DNA from: a virus
Strand: one strand, 5' to 3'
Virus record (IMG/VR): IMGVR_UViG_3300014819_000089
Coordinates: 1 to 20,059 of that record
DNA: 20,059 nucleotides
Shown here: positions 6,467-12,465 of the stretch, in pieces
Layout: each line of letters begins with the position of its first letter
Position numbering within the stretch: the first letter of the stretch is position 1
The notes under the pieces: generated by a model
What the model was told of the DNA's origin: nothing
What the model saw: the letters and a program-made list of their open reading frames with translations, nothing else
Database searches by the model: none
Position numbers and translations under genes: made by a program

Positions 6467-6882
6467 TGGTGGAGATGAGGGGAATCGAACCCCTGTCTTT
6501 ATAATATCCTCTAAAAGATACTACATGCTTTAATGTATTTGATTTATAAGGTATCTTGGCACATTAACCAACCTTTATGTTTTAAAGTTACATCAAACTC
6601 CGTAATATATTTTACATGATTTCTAACAGATCGTCAAAACCTCTGCAATTCAAAACGGATTTAGAGGATTACCGTTAGGCTTCAAGCGGCGAGTGCGTAA
6701 CACTCTTCTTCAACGCCACCGAGGAACTCGTCAGCATTGTTGAAGATGTATTCAGCTTCGGCTAAAAGATCAGACATATCATCGTCTGCATTTAGTTCTT
6801 TGATAGATTATTAAAGAGGCCAACTATCATCCTCTACATGCACTTTTAGGTTTCAACTATAAATCGAAACCAGTACACCCCC
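6467..6882 (-). ncRNA. ssrA: tmRNA (transfer-messenger RNA), complete
   Basis: 416 nt. The tRNA-like ends fit: 5' GGGGGTG pairs with 3' CATCTCC (7 bp, two G-U), followed by A and an encoded CCA. The T-arm is AGGGG-TTCGATT-CCCCT. The 5' region GTACTGGTTTCGATT and 3' region AAGCATGTAGTATC match tmRNA conserved blocks. Pseudoknot PK1 is clear: AGAGG/CCTCT with GATAG in its loop pairing with downstream CTATC. Twelve nt later, at RNA position 94, is resume codon GCA (E. coli: about 90). The tag frame is 35 codons, ends in CYALAA and stops at TGA 6684-6682. It would rescue stalled ribosomes and tag nascent peptides for proteolysis. Phage-borne tmRNAs are known but uncommon. Confidence 0.95.
6682..6789 (-). 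other. tmRNA proteolysis-tag reading frame (35 codons)
   Basis: From resume codon GCA (6789-6787) the frame reads ADDDMSDLLAEAEY at its start, has an NNADEFLGG middle, and ends EEECYALAA before TGA. The terminal ALAA is the classical ClpXP/ClpAP degron and matches the E. coli tag end (YALAA). The extension is strongly acidic and about three times longer than the common 10-residue tag. The frame is open upstream for only six more codons before a TAA, so the resume codon is well bounded. An internal ATG (codon 5) is in frame. Confidence 0.85.
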
Positions 6883-7584
6883 ATAAATTTCAAAGATCAT
6901 TACCAGAAAGTTCTTCATTGGCTACCGTGTTTTTCTCACGTTGGACGAAGATTACTTGTTACCCTCTGCCTAATCGAGTCTGGTGACAGTCTGCAACGGT
7001 GAGCTTTTTAAGAACAGCACAGCACACTATTCCCGTCCGACTTATCAAAATTAACTGGTGTGCCTTTTACAGCCAAAGGGGTTACGAATTTCTCCGTCCT
7101 GTGAAACGCAATTCACGGTCATCTCCGTACCTATAAATAGGATGTATGGCTTATTTGAATTGTGTCCATACGAATTACCAGTTCTCCACGTCCAATCTCC
7201 CACTCCTTAGATGATGGTTTTCTAAACCAACATTCCAGTTTTTAAAATCATTACCAAGACCTCTCATTCTAATCATTAGTCCTCCAAGTATCTTATGGAC
7301 GCATACATAATAATCGAAGAAGTTCCCTATGGGTTAAATGTTGTTTCCGGAAACATTGCATTGTCGCTCATCGCGGTAGAGCTTTCGAAGGCATCTGCGC
7401 TTGGTAAAAGAACACCCGCCAAAGTGTGCATCAACTTACTAGTTGCCGTGTACTTTAGAAACTACTCATGTCAAGTGAGAGGCATGGCGGGTCTACTAAA
7501 AATAAAATGTCAAATATCAATTTCCGATTTTGTATTCAACCGAGTATTCTCAGTCCCATTGGCTCATCGGGAACCAACTATCTA
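6883..7584 (-). ncRNA. Large structured non-coding RNA, GOLLD/ROOL-like candidate
   Basis: About 700 nt with no credible gene on the minus strand and visibly higher GC than the flanks. It lies between a strong promoter and the tmRNA. Complementary segments on the minus strand include ACCCGCCA with TGGCGGGT (7492-7485 with 7421-7414), TGGTTT/AAACCA (7229-7215), GTATGG/CCATAC (7171-7144), GCACAC/GTGTGC (7063-7022), CTCACCGTTG with CAACGTGAG (7003-6935), CTGAG/CTCGG near the 5' end, and GTTGGTT (7578-7572) with AGCCAAT (6923-6917), which would close the whole fold at about 660 nt. Size, structure and the setting beside phage tRNAs match the ornate GOLLD and ROOL classes. I cannot assign either from memory. 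The 3' end may be made by processing at the tmRNA 5' end. Confidence 0.65.
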
Positions 7585-7590
7585 ATAAAG

Positions 7591-7619
7591 ACTATATATC
7601 AATTTTCTAAAAATGTCAA
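7591..7619 (-). promoter_or_regulatory. Promoter of the ncRNA-tmRNA-tRNA locus
   Basis: TTGACA (7619-7614), a 17-bp spacer and TATAGT (7596-7591) form a near-consensus sigma70-type promoter, with a predicted start near 7584. It directly follows the stop of the 132-aa leader-bearing gene, and nothing coding lies between it and the RNA. This is one of the best promoter matches in the window. Confidence 0.75.
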
Positions 7620-7622
7620 CAA

Positions 7623-8021
7623 TTATATATCTTCATGATCGGGTTCATCCGAACTAAAATCATATCTACCATTATCTATATCTGATTCAATATCTGCATA
7701 AATAGCTGATTGAATTTGACTCAATATGTCTTTATCTAGTTCTTGTAATGGTACTTGAACATTATCATCTATTGTTGGATCATATTTCCATACTCCAACA
7801 ATATCTATTTTTGGATCATCGTAAAATGTTCCATGTTGCTCTACGCTTCTTGTTAAGTCAACATCATAAGATACGGAATAAACGTCTTCTCCGATATTAA
7901 TTTCATCAATAGTTCTAACGCTATTAGATGATCCTTTTTGAATTTCATATCCAGTTCCTAAATTTTCTTTTAAGATTTTTGAATATGCTTGTTCCAGTAA
8001 AATTTGATCTTTGCTTTTCAT
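7623..8021 (-). CDS. Leader-bearing hypothetical protein, 132 aa (candidate packaged protein)
   Basis: Starts MKSKDQILLEQAYSKILKEN, almost identical to the starts of two other genes at 19321 and 20001. The leader holds LLE and LKE, both matching the (L/I)xE consensus that T4 prohead protease gp21 cuts to remove capsid-targeting sequences. The rest is acidic and beta-rich (INIGEDVYSVSYDVDLTRSV, then KIDIVGVWKYDPTID), with no known domain. A role as an internal virion protein injected with DNA is inferred from the leader only. Its stop abuts the promoter of the RNA locus. Confidence 0.75.
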   Translation of the reverse strand: MKSKDQILLEQAYSKILKENLGTGYEIQKGSSNSVRTIDEINIGEDVYSVSYDVDLTRSVEQHGTFYDDPKIDIVGVWKYDPTIDDNVQVPLQELDKDILSQIQSAIYADIESDIDNGRYDFSSDEPDHEDI

Positions 8022-8055
8022 ATTAATTTACTTATCTTATTAAATAACAAAAAGA

Positions 8056-8244
8056 TTAATCATTTAATAATAATTCAAATTGTTTTTCCAAATCATCTAA
8101 TTCTTTATTTATTTCGTTTAATTCTATTAAAAGTTCTTTACATTTTTTTGGATTTTTATGATAAAGATCCAATATATTATCAGTCATATTTTTTATATCA
8201 TTTTGAATATCTCCAACCTCCGCTAATTCGGAGTAAAGATTCAT
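8056..8244 (-). CDS. Small coiled-coil protein, 62 aa
   Basis: Starts MNLYSELAEVGDIQNDIKNM and continues as a Leu/Ile heptad-like helix with many Lys, Glu and Asn residues (KKCKELLIELNEINKELDDL). It probably dimerises or forms a helical bundle. Its start overlaps the upstream gene stop as ATGA. Function unknown. Confidence 0.65.
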   Translation of the reverse strand: MNLYSELAEVGDIQNDIKNMTDNILDLYHKNPKKCKELLIELNEINKELDDLEKQFELLLND

Positions 8245-8420
8245 CGAATGACTTTCATTCCTCCAGTTTCGAGGTTTGTGACTCTATACATAGTTTTTGT
8301 ATTAGGATAATATTTGCTGTACTTTGCATGATATACTTTAATTTCTTCCCTTGTTTTAAATGGAGAAAGCATTACTTCATACCACATACCTTCATTTTCT
8401 TTTCTTTCTAGTTTGTACAT
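8241..8420 (-). CDS. Hypothetical protein, 59 aa
   Basis: Starts MYKLERKENEGMWYEVMLSP and ends RVTNLETGGMKVIR. It looks like a compact beta-rich domain with several aromatic residues. The ATG at 8420 sits one base after the RNA ligase stop (TAATATG) and is preferred over an upstream ATG at 8459 that would overlap the ligase by 38 bp. Coupled downstream by ATGA. No family recognised. Confidence 0.65.
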   Translation of the reverse strand: MYKLERKENEGMWYEVMLSPFKTREEIKVYHAKYSKYYPNTKTMYRVTNLETGGMKVIR

Positions 8421-8421
8421 A

Positions 8422-9432
8422 TTAGTCTTTATAGTTTCTGTTGATGAGTTTGAATCCAAGTGGTCTGCGAGAAGAATAACCTTTCGGATAAGATGATGGT
8501 CTTATCACTAATCCCTCCCCATCCAATCCACTTGGATATTTTTGTTTGTCTGCTAATTCTTGTAGTTTTTGCAGAGGATTTATCCAAAGTTTTATTTGAT
8601 CTTCCAAACTCAACTTACATACTAGCGGAACAACATCGCAATGTAAAGAATTTTCGCAAAAATCTTTCATCTCTTCATATGTCATGTATTTTTTATTTTG
8701 ACTAATTTGAAATACAAAAATCTTAACGTCTTCTAATTTAAGCTGGTTGCGTTGGATTCCATTACCGCAAAGTTCTCCTTGGATTGTACCAGTCCAGCCT
8801 TGAGGAATAGTAAGTTTTCTTGCCGCTTTCCAGAATGTATTATTTTCGGTTTCTTTCTTGGAAAGATTTCTAGTACAAACTTGGGTGAGTTCTCCATTTT
8901 CAACAATGAGTGTAATTGAGCTACCATCCAGCTTTTGAGTTACTGTGATATGAGAATCGTGATTAAGAACTTTTTCAACTAATTTTGGATCATTCAATCC
9001 ATTATCTTCATCTGTTTTTGATATAATATTTGTTGGAAAATCTCCTAATGTTTCTCCCGAAAGATTAGCTGGAATTTCTTTTACATACTTTTGAATACCG
9101 AGTATTTCTGTTACATCATCACCAACATCTAGAGATTCAAATTGTAAAGGAAATTCAATCATTGGAATAACCAATCCTGAACTATACTCACCACGTAGTT
9201 TTATGTTCTTTAATCTAATAGGCTTATCTGGATTCTTTTGATCTACCAAAAAATCAGACCATTCACAACGAGGAATAATAGTATCAATTGTAATAAAAAC
9301 AACCTTATCCCCTTCTTTGTGGATTCCTTTTTTCACAACTGTTTGCCAACCAAGAACTTCTGCAATTTCTAAAGAATCAGCATTAGGGTGAACTTTTATA
9401 TTTTTTATGACTTCTATTGATGCAAGTTTCAT
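8422..9432 (-). CDS. RNA ligase, DraRnl (Rnl5)-like
   Basis: 336 aa. An N-terminal OB-fold-like domain (ASIEVIKNIKVHPNADSLEI through about residue 115) precedes the adenylyltransferase domain. Ligase motifs: I KLDGSS with nucleophile K167, QGELCGNG (about 218-225), IV DGEGLVIR (304-311) and V GFKLINRNY with K328. An N-terminal OB domain before the ligase core is the hallmark of the Deinococcus radiodurans RNA ligase family, which seals 3'-OH/5'-phosphate nicks in duplexed RNA. That differs from the T4 Rnl1-type ligase at the other end of the window. It has its own promoter upstream (9437-9467). Confidence 0.88.
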   Translation of the reverse strand: MKLASIEVIKNIKVHPNADSLEIAEVLGWQTVVKKGIHKEGDKVVFITIDTIIPRCEWSDFLVDQKNPDKPIRLKNIKLRGEYSSGLVIPMIEFPLQFESLDVGDDVTEILGIQKYVKEIPANLSGETLGDFPTNIISKTDEDNGLNDPKLVEKVLNHDSHITVTQKLDGSSITLIVENGELTQVCTRNLSKKETENNTFWKAARKLTIPQGWTGTIQGELCGNGIQRNQLKLEDVKIFVFQISQNKKYMTYEEMKDFCENSLHCDVVPLVCKLSLEDQIKLWINPLQKLQELADKQKYPSGLDGEGLVIRPSSYPKGYSSRRPLGFKLINRNYKD

Positions 9433-9436
9433 AAAA

Positions 9437-9467
9437 CAAATTTACTAACATTTTTTAAAAATGTCAA
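9437..9467 (-). promoter_or_regulatory. Promoter of the DraRnl-like ligase gene
   Basis: TTGACA (9467-9462), a 17-bp spacer and TAAATT (9444-9439). The first 12 bases, TTGACATTTTTA, are identical to those of the ncRNA promoter at 7619. The sequence also fits the Bacteroidetes TTG-N20-TAnnTTTG pattern (TAAATTTG), so the sigma type is ambiguous. The start codon follows closely, implying a very short leader. Confidence 0.6.
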
Positions 9468-9502
9468 ATATTTTTTACAGAGAAACATATTCTCCATTAT
9501 CA

Positions 9503-9883
9503 TTAGTCCATATTATTTTTTTTAAAATTATGGTATTTTAATAAATTTTCACACGAAGAACAAGGTTTTGATAATGCCAAGTTTCCATTTTTATCATATC
9601 TTAAATTTACCAATATACATTTATTTGTATCTATATTCGTCATTCTTTTCAATTTTAAAATAGAATTCAATTCAGAACATATTTGTTTTTGATCTGAAAC
9701 ATTTGATCCATTTTCTTTAGAAAATTTTGGATTTAATAAATTTATTGGATGTGTTTTCTTACAATTCATACCAATAGATATTATTTTTCTTTTGTATAAA
9801 ATAAAAGAAAAATGACGACATCTTGTTTTAAAAGAATTCTCGTCTATTAGAGACTTTGCAATTTCTTCTAATCTAGAAAACAT
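9503..9883 (-). CDS. Cytidine/deoxycytidylate deaminase-like protein
   Basis: 126 aa. Zinc-site motifs of the deaminase superfamily are present: CSE (69-71) in place of the usual HAE, and PCSSC (107-111) for PCxxC. E71 is the presumed proton shuttle and the three Cys the zinc ligands. The N-terminal strand pair (HFSFILYKRKIISIGMN) and the THP turn (44-46) fit the fold, and the protein is short but complete. It could act on dCMP, a free base or an RNA/DNA base; the substrate is not readable. Cys as first ligand occurs in CDA-type members. A promoter lies immediately upstream. Confidence 0.7.
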   Translation of the reverse strand: MFSRLEEIAKSLIDENSFKTRCRHFSFILYKRKIISIGMNCKKTHPINLLNPKFSKENGSNVSDQKQICSELNSILKLKRMTNIDTNKCILVNLRYDKNGNLALSKPCSSCENLLKYHNFKKNNMD

Positions 9884-9889
9884 AGTAGT

Positions 9890-9919
9890 ATTCTAACTAC
9901 AACTATGTTTTTTTGTCAA
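9890..9919 (-). promoter_or_regulatory. Promoter of the deaminase-like gene
   Basis: TTGACA (9919-9914), an 18-bp spacer and TAGAAT (9895-9890), located 7 nt before the start codon. The -35 is perfect and the -10 is fair. The start would be close to the ATG, giving a leaderless or nearly leaderless transcript if real. Confidence 0.5.
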
Positions 9920-9924
9920 TATTA

Positions 9925-10440
9925 TTATTTATTTAATTTTACTGCACCCTTACTTCCAGAACGAACCAATCCTGTTCCTGCTGCTTGAATTGTACCAGAT
10001 TTTTGTAAATGCTTTTTAAAAGTATTGAACAAATCTTGTTTTAATGCATCGGTGTCCTGTATACCTAATCCTAAATTTTTAACGTCTCTTACGACACCAG
10101 TTAACATACTATTTAAATATTGTGTCAATCTTTGTCCGGTATATTGACTATCCACTTCATTTCTTTTTTTTGAAAGTTCTGATTGTTTTATTTGTTGATC
10201 TTTATATGATTGTAATGAACGAGGATCTTGTCCCTTTGCTCCTGCGACAGCACCAATTCCCATTTGTTTGGCTTTAGAAAATCCTTTTTGTGCGCCAATT
10301 ACAGCTTTTTTAGCAGCACCACCCAATCCTCTAACCACATCACCACCTACGGTTTTAAAAAAAGAACCTAAATCTTCATCTAATTGTTGTTCAATTACTT
10401 TGTTATAGGCTTCGTTCAATAAAATATCATCTTTTTTCAT
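9925..10440 (-). CDS. Leader-bearing Gly/Ala/Lys-rich protein, 171 aa (candidate internal virion protein)
   Basis: Starts MKKDDILLNEAYNKVIEQQ, a variant of the shared leader with LNE and LDE (L/I)xE sites. Next comes a Gly/Ala-rich amphipathic stretch (FFKTVGGDVVRGLGGAAKKA, then GAVAGAKGQDPRSLQSYKDQ), a helical middle and a basic end (SGSKGAVKLNK). The mature part is basic and low in complexity, like packaged DNA-associated or membrane-active phage proteins. No enzymatic motif is visible. A TATAAATA box (10454-10447), the T4 late-promoter core, lies 6 nt before the ATG. Confidence 0.7.
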   Translation of the reverse strand: MKKDDILLNEAYNKVIEQQLDEDLGSFFKTVGGDVVRGLGGAAKKAVIGAQKGFSKAKQMGIGAVAGAKGQDPRSLQSYKDQQIKQSELSKKRNEVDSQYTGQRLTQYLNSMLTGVVRDVKNLGLGIQDTDALKQDLFNTFKKHLQKSGTIQAAGTGLVRSGSKGAVKLNK

Positions 10441-10446
10441 AGTATG

Positions 10447-10454
10447 TATTTATA
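10447..10454 (-). promoter_or_regulatory. Possible T4-type late promoter core
   Basis: Minus-strand reading TATAAATA is identical to the T4 late-promoter core and precedes a candidate virion gene. The start codon is only 6 nt downstream, so transcription would begin at or near the ATG, and the genome is AT-rich. Tentative. Confidence 0.3.
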
Positions 10455-10475
10455 CTTACTCTATACATTTCCTTT

Positions 10476-10646
10476 TTATACAATTCTTATAAAATTTTTA
10501 GAAACTTTTTCTACTGGTGAAGCATAACATCTTCTAATTAAAAAATTTTCTCTATCTTCCGATACTATCTGTATCAACTCTCCCTCTTTTATTCCATTGT
10601 TGGTATCTCTTATTATTATACCTTGACGATGAGACATTTTGTTCAT
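10476..10646 (-). CDS. Hypothetical protein, 56 aa
   Basis: Starts MNKMSHRQGIIIRDTNNGIK and continues EGELIQIVSEDRENFLIRRC to a short basic end. It looks like a small beta-barrel (SH3-like: strand, turn, GELIQIV strand, FLIRR strand). Its start overlaps the upstream stop as ATGA. An in-frame ATG three codons later is possible. No family recognised. Confidence 0.6.
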   Translation of the reverse strand: MNKMSHRQGIIIRDTNNGIKEGELIQIVSEDRENFLIRRCYASPVEKVSKNFIRIV

Positions 10647-11014
10647 TTTTTTCTTTCCAAATATATCACTCTATCATTTAGTGAATCGATTTGTTTTTGA
10701 TAAGATGCGGTCAAAATATTAAATGTTTTAAGTTGTTCGTTAAAAATTGTTTGTTGATTTATTATAGTTTCTAATTTAGTTTGTGTTATTTCAAATCTAG
10801 ATTTCAATAATTCATCTTGTTGTTTATCGAATGCTATTTGTTTTTCTACATATGCGCTAAATTTATCTTGTCGAACATAGTTTGTAGATAACCACATGGT
10901 ATAGTAACCCATTGATAAAAATGCAATTAATGTTAAAAGAGGTTTTAATATTAAATTTATAAATGCTCTATGTTTAGTTTCAAAGTCATTAAATTTATCC
11001 ATCGAGTTTATCAT
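10643..11014 (-). CDS. Signal-anchor protein with coiled coil, 123 aa
   Basis: One TM helix near the N-terminus (about 22-43, ILKPLLTLIAFLSMGYYTMW), then a Gln-rich heptad-like coiled coil to the C-terminus (QTKLETIINQQTIFNEQL). The likely topology is N-in with the coil in the periplasm, as in an inner-membrane spanin or other phage signal-anchor proteins. No outer-membrane lipoprotein partner is embedded or adjacent, so the spanin idea is weak. An in-frame ATG four codons later (11002) is an alternative start. Confidence 0.65.
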   Translation of the reverse strand: MINSMDKFNDFETKHRAFINLILKPLLTLIAFLSMGYYTMWLSTNYVRQDKFSAYVEKQIAFDKQQDELLKSRFEITQTKLETIINQQTIFNEQLKTFNILTASYQKQIDSLNDRVIYLERKK

Positions 11015-11021
11015 TTGTTGT

Positions 11022-11034
11022 TATAAAATATTTA
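11022..11034 (-). repeat. 13-nt intergenic element, copy 2
   Basis: Exact copy of TAAATATTTTATA on the minus strand, 7 nt before the ATG at 11014. Confidence 0.45.
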
Positions 11035-11051
11035 CCTCTGAAAAATTGTAT

Positions 11052-11079
11052 TTGACATTGTTTTTTTATATAGTAATCT
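11052..11079 (+). promoter_or_regulatory. Promoter of the HTH-phosphoesterase gene
   Basis: TTGACA (11052-11057), a 16-bp spacer and TAATCT (11074-11079), then a GAAG stretch and ATG at 11087. It shares the TTGACATT start with two minus-strand promoters in the window. It serves a plus-strand gene set among minus-strand genes. Confidence 0.6.
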
Positions 11080-11086
11080 GAAGTAG

Positions 11087-12265
11087 ATGAGCATTAATAC
11101 AAACTCAAAACAAACAAAACAAGAACAAGTATTGTCCCTACACAAAAAGGGGAAATCTAACACCGAAATCTCAGAAATTTTAGGTGTACCAAGGTCAACT
11201 GTTTTCGATTGGATTACTGGTAGAAAGCGAACAACCAAAGTAAAAACTACTATAATCGAAGAAGAATCTTCTTATGATGAGAATGATAATAGAGTAGATA
11301 TTATTACCGAACAAGAATCTGAACAACCGGAATCATTTCCCTTTATTTCTAATTTTTCGAAATTTGATGAACAAAAAATAAAAGAAATTTTGATGAATAT
11401 CAAAGCTGTTCAATATCCAGCACCACCAAGACCAAGAACATATTTTGAACCAAATAAAATAGCTCTTGTTATTGGCGACACCCATTTTGGTGTAGAGTGC
11501 TGGAATACTCTAGATATTTTCCTACAAGTTGTAGATGAGCTTAAACCACAGAAGGTTATTCTAAATGGTGATACTGTTGATATGTTATCGATCAGTCGTT
11601 ATTCAAAAGATCCTCGTCATACGCATACTTTGAACGATGAGATTTTGGCATATCATAAATTTTTAAAGCTTTTACATGATATTACAGAACCATATCAAAC
11701 AGAAATTTTGGAAACTAATGGAAACCATTCTGGAAATGGTGTAGAAGGTCGCTGGTGGCGTTATATCTCTTCTAGTGACGATATTAAACAACTCCTGTGT
11801 ATTCCTACTATTGCGAACAATCTTTCATATTCGAAAGTATTCCATCCGCATGAAAGTTGGTCACGAATTAAATTGATTGAATCCAACGAAGACGAAGAAT
11901 CTATCGTTGAGCTTCCAGATGATTTGTTTGTTCTTCATGGTGATGTTGTGAGAAAAAATGGAGGGTTTTCTGCGAGAGGAACATTCGAAAAACGCTATGC
12001 ATCAACTATTACTAATCATACTCATCGAATTGGTTCCACTTGCCAAAGAATTCCTCGTATTGGATCTAGACCAGATCAAATTATTAAGAACTATGAAAAT
12101 GGTTGTGCTTGTAAGTTGAATCCTACTTATGTTTCTGGTGCAAATTGGCAAAATGGTTTTTCTATTGTTAATTACACCGAAGATGTAACTGGGGTGGAAA
12201 CAGTTGTTGTTCATAATAAGAAAGCAACAGTTTGTTCTTTGAACAAAACTATTAGAGTAAGTTAG
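11087..12265 (+). CDS. HTH domain fused to metallophosphoesterase
   Basis: 392 aa. The N-terminus (about 12-45) is a helix-turn-helix of the transposase/resolvase type (SNTEISEILGVPRSTVFDWI). An acidic linker (about 57-85) follows, then a calcineurin-like phosphoesterase domain with GDTHFG (130-135), NGDTVD (160-165), NGNHS (211-215), LHGD (283-286) and NHTHR (310-314). All metal-ligand motifs are intact. This suggests a DNA-directed nuclease or phosphodiesterase, but the reaction is not determined. It stands alone on the plus strand with its own promoter and a strong terminator, so it is expressed independently of the flanking late-type genes, possibly early. Confidence 0.88.
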   Translation: MSINTNSKQTKQEQVLSLHKKGKSNTEISEILGVPRSTVFDWITGRKRTTKVKTTIIEEESSYDENDNRVDIITEQESEQPESFPFISNFSKFDEQKIKEILMNIKAVQYPAPPRPRTYFEPNKIALVIGDTHFGVECWNTLDIFLQVVDELKPQKVILNGDTVDMLSISRYSKDPRHTHTLNDEILAYHKFLKLLHDITEPYQTEILETNGNHSGNGVEGRWWRYISSSDDIKQLLCIPTIANNLSYSKVFHPHESWSRIKLIESNEDEESIVELPDDLFVLHGDVVRKNGGFSARGTFEKRYASTITNHTHRIGSTCQRIPRIGSRPDQIIKNYENGCACKLNPTYVSGANWQNGFSIVNYTEDVTGVETVVVHNKKATVCSLNKTIRVS

Positions 12266-12282
12266 TTTTTACAAAAATGTTT

Positions 12283-12323
12283 AAAAAATTGCGAAGAAAT
12301 TATAACTTCTTCGCAATTTTTTT
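12283..12323. terminator. Strong bidirectional rho-independent terminator
   Basis: A 16-bp perfect stem, AAAAAATTGCGAAGAA with its complement, closes an 8-nt loop, with A-tract and T-tract forming both ends. It can stop plus-strand transcription of the phosphoesterase gene (stop 18 nt upstream) and minus-strand transcription from the 283-aa membrane-protein side. The stop codon of the minus-strand 52-aa gene lies in its loop. Confidence 0.92.
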
Positions 12324-12458
12324 ATACATACAAATTAACCATTCCCAAAATCTAACTAACCAATTTTTATTTTTTGTTTTTTTATCTATTTTTTGCATTA
12401 ACTTTTCAACTTCTTCATTTATAGTATCCCTATAAGATCTGTTTGAAGAATAACGCAT
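12300..12458 (-). CDS. Hypothetical basic protein, 52 aa
   Basis: Starts MRYSSNRSYRDTINEEVEKL and ends in an aromatic/basic amphipathic stretch (NWLVRFWEWLICMYKKIAKK). The Trp-rich end could bind a membrane. It begins 7 nt after the stop of the 283-aa membrane protein and its stop codon falls in the terminator loop, so gene and terminator overlap. No family recognised. Confidence 0.6.
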   Translation of the reverse strand: MRYSSNRSYRDTINEEVEKLMQKIDKKTKNKNWLVRFWEWLICMYKKIAKKL

Positions 12459-12465
12459 AGATATA

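Noticed and set aside
6883-7584. RNase P RNA or a group I intron as explanation for the structured region
   Set aside because: The conserved GAGGAAAGUC-type RNase P core was not found. A group I intron would need exons that splice, but the tmRNA starts intact at 6882.
7295-7585. Plus-strand 96-aa reading frame in the ncRNA region
   Set aside because: It lies opposite the promoter-driven structured RNA and ends at its predicted start. It has no plausible start signal, and the stem-forming sequence explains its openness.
8004-8411. Plus-strand frame of 135 codons rich in Ile, Phe and Tyr
   Set aside because: Antisense to two coupled minus-strand genes. The composition is that of reverse-read AT-rich coding sequence.
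11032-11238. Minus-strand frame of 68 codons
   Set aside because: Antisense to the HTH domain and its promoter.
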